64,000 nucleotides of DNA. It comes from Gymnothorax reevesii. Its lineage: Eukaryota > Chordata > Actinopteri > Anguilliformes > Muraenidae. Location: positions 76,737,501 to 76,801,500 of the forward strand of contig CM056574.1 of assembly GCA_029721435.1 (NCBI GenBank), given 5' to 3'. The notes below the pieces were generated by a model. The model was not told the origin of the DNA, ran no database searches, and saw only the letters and a program-made list of their open reading frames with translations. The translations under genes and the position numbers were made by a program. Below, piece by piece: positions 9,497-20,666 of this stretch (the first letter of the stretch is position 1; each line of letters begins with the position of its first letter).

Positions 9497-11694
9497 ACAG
9501 GGCTCTCACTGTTTTTTTTTTTTTTAAATTCAAGGGTCAGTGACTCCTGTGAGGGTCAACCCTCTGAACCCAGGGGTCATAAATGTTGATTTACAACTTT
9601 TCAGGGGTCAAATATAGGCGCACTTATCCCTCTCTCTTTATAAAGATTTCATCACTTCCATTGCAGTTTGCTTTGCTTTTGCATGTGCTTTGCTTTTTCA
9701 ATTAACCCAATATCAGCTTCAAGATCTATTCAAGAGTAGGAGTGTGACTGACCAATCTGTTTTTCACTGTTGCAGTTAAAACGGAGTTATTGACGCTGGA
9801 CTTGGGTTTAGCATTGGTTTGCATAAAGATTTAAATCACTCCGGCAACTAAGCATTACCAAAACCAGTGTTGAGTGTAAATAGACGTTGTGTTCAATTTT
9901 GGCACTTACTTCTCCTGTCCCACACAAATTAATCTTCAGATTACTGGGTGATCAGGTAATGTTAATGTCAGTGAGCTCACAGGATGAAGTGCCCAATAAC
10001 ACTCACCAATAAAGAGAGCCGAAACCCACTTTTCAAGTCCGTATAACCGAGTTGCATAATTTGATCATGAAAATTAGAAACAATGTCTCTAGCCATTTAG
10101 AAAATATGATACTCCATCATTGATGGTTGTATATTCTATTCAGTATGAGTAAATCACATTTTGAATTTATCCATTAAGAAAAGTAGAATTCAGATGTGCG
10201 TCTCTGGGTTTTAGGGCCTGTGTCCACAGAAAGCTAGAAGCCTCTATTTTCTACACGAATTCTATGAAGTTCAGCGTTGACGGTGCTCATCGTTCTTGAT
10301 GCAAAAAAAGCATTTAACTTTCAGCTTTTTTTCCCCCCCTCACTCCGCTCATGGCACTTTATGGAACAGTGCTGATATCGTCAGTTACTTCTCTCTTACC
10401 GAAAAATCTAAATCAAGGAGAGGGAGGGCCTCACAATATCAACAGCGAGGCTGTTTCAAATCAATTAGCAACAGTTAGGTTTGTGAAAGTATTCTCTATT
10501 TAGGGAACTCTAGGTTTGCTGACAAGTTTGTTAGTGAGTATTAATCTTTTCTAGAACAATGTTTACTACTCAGTGAGGTACATTGTTAGGTTCCCATTCA
10601 TTTTAACTGGGGTAGCTAGCTAGCCTCCGTTGCAGATGTCTTATGTGGTTCGCTTCGCTTCCCTTCCAGGCACCTACAAATGGAGGTGCAAATATAATTA
10701 GCTGGCTCAAGAAATTTCAGAGCTTCTCTCTGATTGTTAGAAAACGAAACTCTGTTCGAGAGCGCAAACATTGTTGTATGAGGAAAGCAGACCACATAAG
10801 ACGTCCGCGATGGAGGCTAGGTAGCAAGCTACGTTCCACGAAGCATATTTCCGAGCAATGTAGCTACCCGACTCGAACCATATGTGACTGTATACAGTTC
10901 TAGTTACGCTTTTGGGAAATTAACATTCATTGGCTCAGTTGCTGATAATACGCGATGTCTCTTAATCGTATCAGCAAACCTTGCTAAGGTGACATAACAC
11001 TATACTCAAACTTGACATTTGCAACAATGGATTGCGGAAATGTCAAAAAGACGGTTCTAACCTAGCAACAATAAGCACTGGAGGGGAGCACCCTAAAAAT
11101 GAGCTTATGGGCGCTGGCAGCTCAAAAACAGGCTGACTGGACACAGGCCCTTATGCTGCCAACTGGTGATTTCAGAATAGGAGAACCTGAAGAAGGAGAG
11201 ACAACAATGAAAACATGTAGAAATTACCAAACCCACTTTATTTAGACTCTCAAGACTAGACTTCTTTCAGACCAATGAAGAGAGTGGGTGGAGAGTGGAG
11301 GCTCGTGATTGACTGGAGTGTTGAAAAATAACCATGTGCCGGTCATGTTGCATTATGACACCAGGATTGAAAGATGCTGTAGAGGATGACTATGCTGCAT
11401 AAATTAACAATCATTTCAGCCCGTGGAATCAGGATATACTTTGTTGGCACCATTTTGCCAAGCGTCTTTTTCCCACTCCGACTGGTCAAACAATTTTGTG
11501 CATTATTTCCTGATCGCCATGCATTAAACACTGGAAAGGGTCAGAAAACTTTGCTGTGCATTATTTATTCAAGACGAGAGGTCAAAGCTCCGTATATTTT
11601 TTTGCGTCACACTGACTCTTGCAGTTTTCTACTGTGCGTCAAATCTTGATTTTGTGCGTATTTGACCCGAGACCTTGGGTCATCGAGAGGCCTG
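9497..11694. mobile_element. possible hAT-like element (weak ends) enclosing the Harbinger-type insertion
   Basis: CAGGGCTCTC at 9497 pairs approximately with GAGAGGCCTG ending at 11694, and GGGTCAAATA occurs a short way inside both ends in inverted orientation. The flanking bases are TGTACA on both sides, but the flanks are TG-rich and no clean 8-bp duplication is seen. No coding capacity was found. Confidence 0.3.
10214..11150. mobile_element. Harbinger-type non-autonomous element, 937 bp, TTA target duplication
   Basis: GGGCCTGTGTCCA at the left end and TGGACACAGGCCC at the right form a perfect 13-bp inverted repeat, flanked by TTA on both sides (10211-10213 and 11151-11153). A 3-bp TTA duplication is typical of PIF/Harbinger. 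No nuclease or MADF/Myb gene is readable inside. Confidence 0.75.
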
Positions 11695-11699
11695 TGTAC

Positions 11700-11935
11700 A
11701 GTTTGTGTGTATGTGTGTGTATAAAGTATGCAAGTATATGAGTGAGTCTGTGGGTGTGTCTGTGTGTGTATGTACAGTATGTCAGTATGTGTTACTGCGC
11801 AGGCCTGTGTACATTACATGAGTATATTCACATGTGAGTGTATGTGTGTACAGTATGTCAGCATGTGTTACTGTGCAGGCCTGTGTACATTACATGTGTA
11901 TATTTGTATGTGAGTGTATGTTTGTGTACAATGTT
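11700..11935 (+). repeat. TG-rich minisatellite, about 75-bp unit repeated twice
   Basis: A unit starting ACAGTATGTCAGTATGTG (near 11774) recurs as ACAGTATGTCAGCATGTG (near 11849). Both contain GCAGGCCTGTGTACATTACA and end in a TG-rich tail. A shorter TG tract precedes them. It lies just beyond the splice donor of the DSCAM-family exon, in the intron downstream of it in the direction of transcription. Confidence 0.7.
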
Positions 11936-11946
11936 CCTTTACTCAC

Positions 11947-12123
11947 CCCGCAGCCTCTTCAGCCTCTGCTCCCTCCTCCTCCTCCTCAGAACAAGCAGCA
12001 GGATGAAGAGCAGCACCATGCCCACCAGGATGCAGGAGACAGTAACCATCATCTTCAGGCCCTGGTTACTGCCCATGCTGACCTTACTCTCATCCACAGT
12101 CTTCAGCAGCGGCGGGATGGTGC
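11947..12123 (-). CDS. DSCAM-family transmembrane exon (internal exon)
   Basis: Read on the minus strand, an acceptor (TGCTTCTGCAG) at 12124 opens a 177-base, 59-codon phase-1 exon closing at G|GTGAGT (donor complement at 11941-11946). It encodes [20 protein letters not shown], then [26 protein letters not shown], five arginines and EQRLKRLR. That is a short extracellular stalk, a membrane helix of about 22 residues, and a strongly basic stop-transfer and start of the cytoplasmic tail. From memory of the family, the [20 protein letters not shown] arrangement is that of DSCAM/DSCAML1, homophilic neuronal adhesion and repulsion receptors. I cannot decide between the paralogues from 59 residues. 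No other exon of the gene was found; its flanking introns are evidently long. An intact frame and good splice sites suggest a functional exon. Confidence 0.75.
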
Positions 12124-12129
12124 CTGCAG

Positions 12130-12800
12130 AAGCATCAGCAATGTGTAACTTTTGCCAGCTGACCTCACAACACAGTTAAACGTCCTGGATATTTGTGGCA
12201 GCTGAACTAGCAACATGATAGCACCTCCAGGAAACTTCTGTGAGCCAACCATACAACACAATGACACCTGCCAACCTCTGCCAACTGACCAAACAATACA
12301 CATACACCTCCTGGCAACTTATTCTAACTGACCTTACAACACAATTGCACCTCCTGGATATGTCAGTGAGCTGACATTATGACACATTACGATCATCACG
12401 ACATTACAATCTCAAATTATACAAAAGTAATTGAATTGTTGAATGGTTGAATTGCTCAGGTCACATTTTAACACACTTCAAGGCCCAGATGGGAAGACAT
12501 GTTTCATAGTTACCAAAGTCGATTTCTCAATTTTCTGAAAATGGACATCTGGCGAAATAAGTGATTTTAGCATCAGGGTCTTCAATTAAAAATCCTTCCG
12601 ACTTCTGCCACCAGACCATCCAACACAATTACCTCTCCTGGTTACTTTTGCCAGCTAAATTCGCAACAAATTTACATTACAAACTATCCTGGCTACTTCT
12701 GCTTCATGACCTTACAACACAATTACACCTACGTACTTCTGCTAACTGAACTTACAAAATAATTACACCTCCTGGTTACTTCTGCTTGGTGAACAGGGGC
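12130..12800 (-). repeat. decayed minisatellite, about 45-50 bp units, next to the exon
   Basis: The block ACTTCTGCYAACTGACCTTA/CAACACAATTACACCTCCTGG recurs with drift around 12147, 12200, 12250, 12300, 12345 and again 12600-12790. The middle (about 12370-12595) is ordinary AT-rich sequence. The array begins within about 20 bases of the splice acceptor side of the DSCAM-family exon. Confidence 0.6.
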
Positions 12801-12860
12801 GGACTGGGGCAAAAAAGAGGCCCAGGAATTCGTACCTGACCGGCCCTCTCTGCAGGGGGC
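12795..12860. mobile_element. possible single hAT terminus
   Basis: CAGGGGCGGACTGG at 12795 looks like a hAT inverted-repeat end. The matching right end (CCAGTCCGCCCCTG) was not found within the next few kilobases, so this is at most a truncated copy. Confidence 0.25.
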
Positions 12861-13929
12861 AGGGATGGGTAGGTAGAAACCGGCCTAAAAAATTTAACGT
12901 TATCTGACGAAAAAATATGCATTTAAACATCATCTTGGACCATATATCCCATAAAACATTGATATTGTTATTTTTTGAGTTTATGTAACACCAATTAGCC
13001 TACAACAAATAATTGAACACATTCTCTTAGCTTTTCCGCCTCTCCATTGCTTCCTGACGTTTCCACCTGACCTTGTAGTTGTTGAAACGCATTTTTAGAC
13101 TGTTAACACAACAGGGCACAAGCAAGGCCATTAGTCAAACAAATTACCCAGCAAGCCTGCCCTCTTAAACTTTTAGGACAAACGTGGCAACATTAAATAA
13201 ACTGTACGTAGCTTAAGCCCTTGTGTCGTTTTTTATTTGCAAGAATAAAGTTTTTTGGTCATTCCTATATCATAATGCAAATATATAAAAAGATACAAAA
13301 AAAATTGCCATGACGCAAGATAACCGGAATAGTGAGGCGGAGCCATCAAAAGTGGTGGCCTGTTCCATGTCCACTGGGTACGAAAAATGAACTTTTGGAC
13401 ATTGGTGGCTTTAAATTTACTTGTCCTTTTAACTATCTCTTTAGACATATGAACATTTCCCAAAAGTCAAATATTAGGACCATCAGCAAATTCTCTAGGA
13501 TTAATGGCCTTCTAAAGTTCTACCCCTCGTGTGGCAATTTCTGACCCTGGAGTGGGGCATACCATTTCTTTCATGCAATATCTCAGCTGCTATTTATTCC
13601 ACATGGCTGAAATTTCTAGCACATAAGCCATACCCAAGTGTTTTTATCAACCAGAAGAGTGGGCCATTAACCCTTTACTTTCTGAATAATATGGCCTCAA
13701 AAGTTGCCAAAATTTAGGTTTTTTCATATATTTTGGCAATTTGCCAACCTCAAAAATCGGCAACAGGTCAGAACTTTTTAATGGTGTCTTTTTTGTTTAA
13801 TAGTGACCAAAGGGCTAGACTGATCCATTGTAAAAGAACATTTGATACCTGCTCTGATGTTTTTATAATAGGGCCCAGAGACGGTCACAACTCCAAAAGT
13901 GACCCCCCTTTCGAGGGGGCAAAAGTCAG
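12861..13929. other. non-coding; repeat-like stretch 13380-13925
   Basis: No gene is supported. 13380-13925 has long phrases in the style of the later hairpin-ended elements ('GCTGAAATTTCTAGCAC', 'CCAAAAGTGACCCCCC'), suggesting another old non-coding repeat. No ends could be defined. Confidence 0.3.
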
Positions 13930-16290
13930 GTGGGGATTATTCCAAATTTGAATTTTGCAGAGGCTTCATCTGGCAATTATTTGGTCTGTTTTGCTGATGC
14001 AAGATGGGGGAGGAAACATCTTTTGCCAGTTCGTTCCCTCTCGCAGTCGCGTGTTATTACTGCCCTGGATGGTCGCCCATTGGGTACTGGGTTGATTGCT
14101 GAGGTCACTGATTTTATGTCTATTCAGTTTGGCGGCCATTCTGAGAGAATTCGGTGCTTTTTAATTGACTCTCCTGTGTATCTTATTGAGTTGAGGGCAT
14201 GCGAGGTTAGTGAAACATAAGCCATGCATTTTTTGGGGCAATAATAATGATGCCATAATTCATTGAGGGTCCAATTGCAGGGCTCACTGCAGTCAGTCTG
14301 TTGCACTTCGCCCCAAATGCCAGCCTCTGGCAGAGATAGATGCTGATAGTGACGACGAGGGGGATGGAGGGAGAGAAATATTTTGGTGTAAGATCCTCAA
14401 TTTGATTAGCGACCGCCATTTGATGATTTATTTTCAGAGGATGTTTCAGAGTTTGACACAGATGTTGAGACTACTGATTTTGAAGAGGATTAGAGTTTGG
14501 GGGCCACCTTGAATTTCAGTTTACCTCCTAACATCCCATCTGATTATGCTGATATTGCTGAGGTTTTTAGTAAATAAAGAGCCTCTTCTCTGCCTCCACA
14601 CTACCCATACGATTGTTCAATTGATCTCTACCCTGGGACAATCCCTTCTAGGGGTTCATTATACTCTTTATCAGGTCCTGAATGCAGGGCGATGCATGAA
14701 TACATTCAGGAAGCACTAGCTTGCGGATTAATTCGACCCTTTTACATCTTCTGCAGGAGTGGGGTTCTTTTCCGTTGGTAAAAAGGATACAGGACTAAGA
14801 CCCTGCATCGATTACAGGGGACTGAACAAGATAACGATTAAGTATCATTATCCGTTGCCCTTGATGAATACAGCATTTGAACGGATCCAAGGGGCAATGT
14901 TTTTGACCAAATGGATCTCCGCAACGCCTACAACTTAGTTCGTATTAAGGAGGGGACAAATGGAAAACCGCTTTTAATACGCATGATGGTACTATGAGTA
15001 GTTAGTTATGCCATTCGGAATTGCTAACACCCTCTCAGCTGCTGCTGCAATTATCACATTAACCAAGAAGAATGCTTCCTCTAGCTTTGTGTGGACCCCT
15101 GCCGCAGAAAGTGCCTTTCTTTTGGGGTGGAAGTGGACGCTTCAGAGGTTGGGGTGGGTGCCATTTTGTCCCAACACACTCTGCAGGGAAGTTGCATCCC
15201 TGTGCCTACTTCTCTCGGTCATTGTCTGCAGCGGAAAGGAACTATAGCATTGGTGACCGGGAGTTGTTGGCTGTAAAGCTGGCGTACGAGGAGTGGCACA
15301 AGTAGCTCGAGGGAGCTGAGCACCCTTTTGTGGTATGGACGGACCACAAAAATCCAGCAGGCTAAAAGCTGTAATTCACAGCAAGCACGTTAGGTGATGT
15401 TTTTCAATGCTTTTTTTAACTATATTTCAACTTATTGCCCGGGATCAAAAAACACCAAGCCAGACGCACTGTCTCGCATTCATGATCACTCTGACAGTGA
15501 CCTTGTGCCTGAGTATCATTCCTGCAACTCAGATCGCTGCCCCCATTCTTTGGGATATTGACACCGTGGTGTGGAATGTGCTGCGTTCTGATCCTGGTGG
15601 GGAACTTTCTGGTTGTTTGTTTGTCCCCATGGCTGCTCGGTCTCAGGTCCCGCAGTGGGGTCATTCATCTCATTTGGTGGGTCATCCGGGGGTTCATCAG
15701 ACAAAGGGATTTGTGGCCCGATGCTTTTGGTGGCCTGGCATGGATAGGTACATCCAGGAGTTTGTGGCGGCTTGCTGTGTGAGTGTCCGGAATAAGGATT
15801 TTCATCACAGTCCCTCTGGTTTGCTGCGGACATTGCCCATACCCAAATGTCCTTGTAGCCATATCGCACTGGACTTAATTTCCGGCCCTCCGGCCTCTAA
15901 AATAACAACACTGTTATTTTAGTGGTGGTTGATCGCTTCTCCAAAGCCACCCACTTTATCACCTTGCCGAAACTACACAGTGCGCAAGACTGCACAACTT
16001 CTGGTCGATCATGTTTTCTGGCTGCACGGGTTGTGTTGCATTTTCTCAGAGAGGCATGTGGGTCGCGGGGTACAATTCTTAGTCGACTGGGAGGGTCATA
16101 GCCCAGAGGAGCGGTGCTGGATTTCTGCCAGGGACATTCAGGACCCGGACTTAATTTCAGAGTTTCACAAACATTTCTACTTAGGTTTCCCTTTTAGTTC
16201 ACCCGTCTTGGTGACGTTAGGGAGGTTATTCCATCCATCGGACCACCTGGACTGTAAATATCAGACCCACAACCCAACCCATGATTAAGA
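13930..16290 (+). pseudogene. Ty3/gypsy chromovirus-type pol pseudogene (sushi-like)
   Basis: Remnants appear in the standard gypsy order. A protease-like region (ALDGRPLGTGLIAEVTDF...FLIDSPVYLI) is at 14060-14200. The reverse transcriptase N-terminus ([53 protein letters not shown]) is at 14600-14870. RNase H ([31 protein letters not shown]) is at 15180-15300. The integrase zinc finger (HLVGHPGVHQTKGFVARCFW) is at 15670-15740, and the start of its core ([12 protein letters not shown]) near 15920-15960. A chromodomain ([20 protein letters not shown]) is near 16060-16180. Much of the reverse transcriptase catalytic part and the integrase core is missing, and stops and shifts are frequent. No LTRs were recognised. 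The integrase follows the reverse transcriptase, unlike the second gypsy relic at 54.9 kb. Confidence 0.8.
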
Positions 16291-17066
16291 ACAATGGATA
16301 CACAGTCTCTCACTTAAAAGTAATTAAGCCATTTATTTACAAATTTCTTCTCAAAGTAAGTTGCATTTTATTATCGGATACAGAGTGCAATGAACATGTA
16401 ATGATTAAATTCTGGTAAAAGTACAGTATGTGAACAGTATGTCCCCATACAAATGTAGGCAGGTCATTGAAAGCATAAAAAATCATTCTGAGAAATACAG
16501 ATTAAGATAACGGTATAATCTCCTATTCTTATTCTTAGTGTTGTATAAAAATGTGTCTCTGAAAAAATTGGTACGCTCACCTTTTACAGCGTCCTATAGT
16601 ACTGTTACAGATTCAAGAAATTCATGCATATGGCGGCCCCCGCCACCGCTGTAAAGGGAGACTACTCCTATAAGCACTTTTCCTGGATGCAAGTTACTTC
16701 CCTTGATTAGCCTACAACAGCTTAGTCACAGTAACACAATCACTTGGGTTACAGAGGTTAAAATGTGCCATGTCCTGAAAATTGGACAGTGGTCATAAAT
16801 TGGTTGATTGGATATCTTGCAGCCAGACTGAACCTATCTATGTGGAAGACATTTTGAGATATCAGCCATTTTAACTGTCGAACTTAAAGATCAGAATGAA
16901 CAAGTTTGAAAGAGGTCATGTAAAATCACAAACCACAATTTGATACCATTTGATATTGTCAATAATCTGTTTCAAAACCTTGTATTTGTTTTGAAAAGAA
17001 AAAAAATGTTAGTGTTAAAAAAACTACTTTGAAATGGTTAGTTTGTTATGGCTCATGCTACATATA
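16291..17066. other. no feature recognised
   Basis: AT-rich sequence between the gypsy relic and the Tc1 element. A small GC hairpin (GGCGG...CCGCC, near 16632-16645) is the only structure noticed. Confidence 0.4.
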
Positions 17067-18672
17067 CAGCGCCCTCAATAACTATTGGCACCCCTGATTA
17101 AGATGTGTTAAAGCCTTTAAATAAATTCGATTTTTATTTCAGAAGCATACTCTCACACTGAAAATTGTACAAAAATGTAACCTTCATCTCAAGTGAATTT
17201 TAAGAGGAAAAGAAAAGAATCCCTGACTTAGAAATAATTATTTTTCATAAAATCACTTGTTCCATAATTATTGGCACCCCTAACAATTCCTAGGAAGTAA
17301 ATGTAATTGAAGTATTTCTGTCATTTCTACAGTAGTTTACAAAGTTGATCAGAGTATCTAGGAACATTTAATTAGCAATTCATCACTTCCTGTTCCCCTG
17401 GGGTTTAAATATGACGTGACACAGAGGCCATTTCTCTTATCCACTCTTCAACATGGGAAAGACAAAGGAACACACCATTCAAGTAAGGCAGATGTGTGTC
17501 GACCTTCACAAGTCTGGCAATGGCTACAAGAAAATAGCCACTCGCCCGCCCATATCTACTGTCAGACGAATCATTAAGAAGTTTAAAACATCTGGAACAG
17601 TGGTAAACAAGCCTGGACAAGGATGCAGGGTTATTTTGCCACCACGCACAGTGAGGAGGATGCTGAGAGAAATAAAAAGTTCTCCAAAGCTCACTGATAA
17701 AGAATTGCAACAAATGGTAGCACCTTGGGGTCACAAAGTCTCCAAAACAACCATCAGGCGCTATCTACTTGCCAACAAGTTGTTTGGGAGGCATGCACAG
17801 AAAAAACCTTTTCTCATTCACAATCATAAAGGCAAACGTCTGGTGCACGAAGCGGTACTGGGATTTCAACTGGGACTGTGTGCTTTGGTCAGATGAGACC
17901 AAGATAGAGCTTTTTGGCAACAAACATTCTAAGTTAGTCTGGTGGAACACAAAAGATGAGTATGCAGAAAAGCACCTAATGTCCACTGTGAAGTATGGGT
18001 GAGGATCGGTGATGCTGAGGGCCTGTTTTTCTTCCAGAAGGCCTGGGCACCTTGTTAGGGTGCATGGCATCATGAATGCTTTGAAATACCAGGACATTTT
18101 AAATCAAAATCTGGTGGCCTCTGCCCGAAAGCTGAGAATGGGTCGTCACTGGGTCTTTTAGCAAGTTAATGACCCTAAACATGTGGCCAAATCTACACAG
18201 AAATGGATCACCAGACACAGAATCAAGCTCTTCCCATGGCCATCTCAGTCCCCAGACCTCGACCCCATTGAAAACCTGTGGAGCGAGCTGAAAAGGAGAG
18301 TGCCGAGGAGAGAACCCAGGTCACTGGATGATTTAGAGAGATTGTGCAAAGAGGAATGGTCGAAGATCCCTCTTTCTGTTTTCTCCCATCTTGTGGAACA
18401 TGATAGAAGATTAGGTGCTGTTTTGTTGGAAAAAGGGGTTTGTACAGAGTATTAACATCAGGGGTGCTAATAATTGTGGCACACATGATTTGATGTAGAA
18501 GAATAATTTCTTAATGTGGGATTTTTTTCCCACTGAATAAATGCACTTGAATTAAAGGTTGGATTTTCCTCTTTTTTTTCATTGTGGTCCTATATCATTT
18601 AGAAAATAAACTGAATTTAACAGATGCGAAAGAACACATCAACTATGGGTGCCAATAATAATAAGGGCAGTG
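17067..18672 (+). mobile_element. full-length Tc1 transposon, about 1.6 kb
   Basis: Left end CAGCGCCCTCAATAACTATT, then GGCACCCCTG; the right end is the inverse (...GGGTGCCAATAATAATAAGG, then GCAGTG). TA flanks it at 17065-17066 and 18673-18674. The TATTGGCACCCC block is repeated again just inside the left end (17270-17280) and right end (18460-18478), a second inner repeat as in IR/DR-type Tc1 elements. The length matches an undeleted Tc1. Confidence 0.9.
17453..18455 (+). pseudogene. Tc1 transposase pseudogene with a lost catalytic Asp
   Basis: Begins MGKTKEHTIQVRQMCVDLHK, a typical fish Tc1 start, at 17453. The paired-like HTH halves are at residues 1-110 with a GXR-type linker (PGQGCR). 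The first Asp is in VLWSDETKIELFG (about 17880-17915). Then come a stop in KYG-stop-GSVML and ...WVF-stop-QVNDPKHVAKSTQKW near 18150-18200, where the usual QQDNDPKH second Asp is Val (GTT). PWPSQSPDLDPIENLW follows, with the final Glu 34 residues from that position, and the C-terminus ends in a TAA at 18453-18455. A frameshift lies around 17840-17890. The element cannot move itself. Confidence 0.9.
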
Positions 18673-20666
18673 TATTGTAAAGCGATCCCCATGCAAGACT
18701 AGGGGCAACCTAGTATATAACTGGGCCGCCAAGTGCTATCTGAGAATGTTTACCCAAGAAAAGGGTGCTAAATGTGGCGAAACTCATGAAATTATATGAA
18801 GTAAACATTTTTATGTGTTTCCCTATTCGTTCTCACAACCGACACTGCCCTCCAATGCTTGTTAACTGTTGTATCGGATGCAAGATTGAATGGGTAAATT
18901 CAAAACACATTCCGACCATAGTTATGATTCTTTCATGCTCGATTGGTAGATGTGTTACATTCCTCTATCTCTATGGAATCTCGCAACCTGTACCAGAGAA
19001 AACAAGCATGGAGGACTGAAACAAACCGAACCAATTTAGCATGAAAGAAGATTAGCATAATAATTGTGGGATTGTGCTTGTACTGCAACAAAGTCGAATA
19101 GAACTTTTTAAAAGACCTGGATGCGCGCTAGAGAAAGTGCAGCACATGCATCCGCTATATTAATATTTAATCCACCTTTGTTGCTCATAAGAAGAATATA
19201 TATGCATTAATTTTTGTAAAATGGCGACCAATATTGCCAAGAGACATTCTTTGGCGTCAAAAATTGGAGATTGTGAACATTCTATATGTACAAAAAAATG
19301 TGATGTAATTTCACAGTGTATTTGCCTGATTATTGCAGACTATTGCTAGACTGGATTGAAATACTAGTGGTGTTAAGGTGGCGTAGTGGGTACAACAACG
19401 TAGTGGAGAAGTAGCTACCTCAATCACTGGGTGTGGAATCCAGCCTGGCGCTATCCTTTAAACTTAATATTTTCTTAAATTTATTGTTATCCAGTGTTTC
19501 CCCTACCATTCTGCTGGCGGGCCGCCAACGTGAGCCCCCACCCTGCCAATGCGCCCAAAATCTCTCCCTGTATGTCTGCGTGTGTGTGCTTTCGACATTG
19601 ATGTGCGCTGCAGGTGCGCACTTGTTTCAATGCACACTGTCAGATGCTCTTTACATTTTACAATTTTAATTCAAATAAGCTAACGTAGCTGCCACAGATG
19701 TTTATTCTCATCCATGAAACCAACATTTATCTTTCAAAATTAATCGGCTCGCGTTCTTCTACCAGGAACATGGTGAAGTTTTGACCGCAGATCACCCCAG
19801 CAGACCTGGGCTGGGCTGCTCTGCCGCTCCGCCACTTGCAGCTGATCTGAGCTTCTCCCTTAACGTTGGAGCAAATGTACACACAAGTGTTAAGCTGGCG
19901 GCACAAAGGCGAACTAAATGGCTTCTTTCTCACACAAAAAAGCTTTAAAACTTGATGTTAACCGCCGCTATAGCGGCATTTAAAACAGCTTTTCCAGCGG
20001 TTTAAAGCTAGTTATTCACCTCATTCCTGTTCTAACGATGCGAGCCGTCTTGAGAACGCCCTAAATGCAAAATTCCAAAGTCTGCACAAGCATTTACTTA
20101 ATTACAGACCAATGCAAAGACCAATGCAAAAAAACATTTAGAAGTGATCAATATCATATTCACTGAAACCATTTATGCACGGCCACTTTAAAAATGAACA
20201 AATTCATGCTTTTAAGGGTGCCTTCTTTTAAAAGCAGCACAGTAATGAAAACTCACCATCTCCAAATTTGTTCTTATTTCAGTTTTGATGTTCTGTGTAC
20301 GAAGAAGCAAAATCACACATCCTTACTCTGATTAACCCCTCCCCTGATGGCAGGGCCAGACCCATTTTTGGGTAAATTTACTTTATTTCAAAAGTTAAAA
20401 ATGGGCGTAGCCCAAACATGGGCGTGCCAGACCCGTTTTCTTGCAGAATGGAAGGTCTGAAGTAGTTCTTGATTATTGTTTAGGGACCCCTTATGAATGA
20501 TAAATATAAAAACAAATCCATGGGTATAGTACAGATATTCTGTATTTCAAAGGCTTAATTGATTGCAAATGTGGTTTTCATTTTCTTGAAAAATTGAACT
20601 TTTTCCATAGACTAGAGCACTAATGACAGCAAGACTTTAGTAATTGATAGTATTTATAAAGTGCAC
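18673..20666. other. intron-like non-coding DNA with minor repeat ends
   Basis: No coding exon is supported. A tRNA-like stretch lies at 19375-19445 and a hAT-like single terminus (CAGTGTTTCCCCTA) at 19491. Its partner GGGAAACACTG was not found nearby. The rest is AT-rich. Confidence 0.4.
19375..19445 (+). repeat. possible tRNA-derived SINE head
   Basis: TGGCGTAGTGG resembles an RNA polymerase III box A and GGTGTGGAATCC, about 45 bases later, a box B (GGTTCGANTCC). Spacing suits a tRNA-derived promoter. No cloverleaf can be closed and no SINE tail is recognised. Confidence 0.35.

Noticed and set aside
11834..12179. Plus-strand frames of 104 and 113 codons over the DSCAM-family exon
   Set aside because: Antisense of the exon plus TG repeat; the minus-strand reading gives a membrane helix and correct splice sites.
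16632..16645. GGCGG/CCGCC hairpin as a terminator or element head
   Set aside because: It is not followed by TATTGTTTTT or a microsatellite, and is too short to interpret.
19491..19560. hAT terminus CAGTGTTTCCCCTA
   Set aside because: The partner end and 8-base duplication were not found. It is mentioned in the spacer entry but not called as an element.
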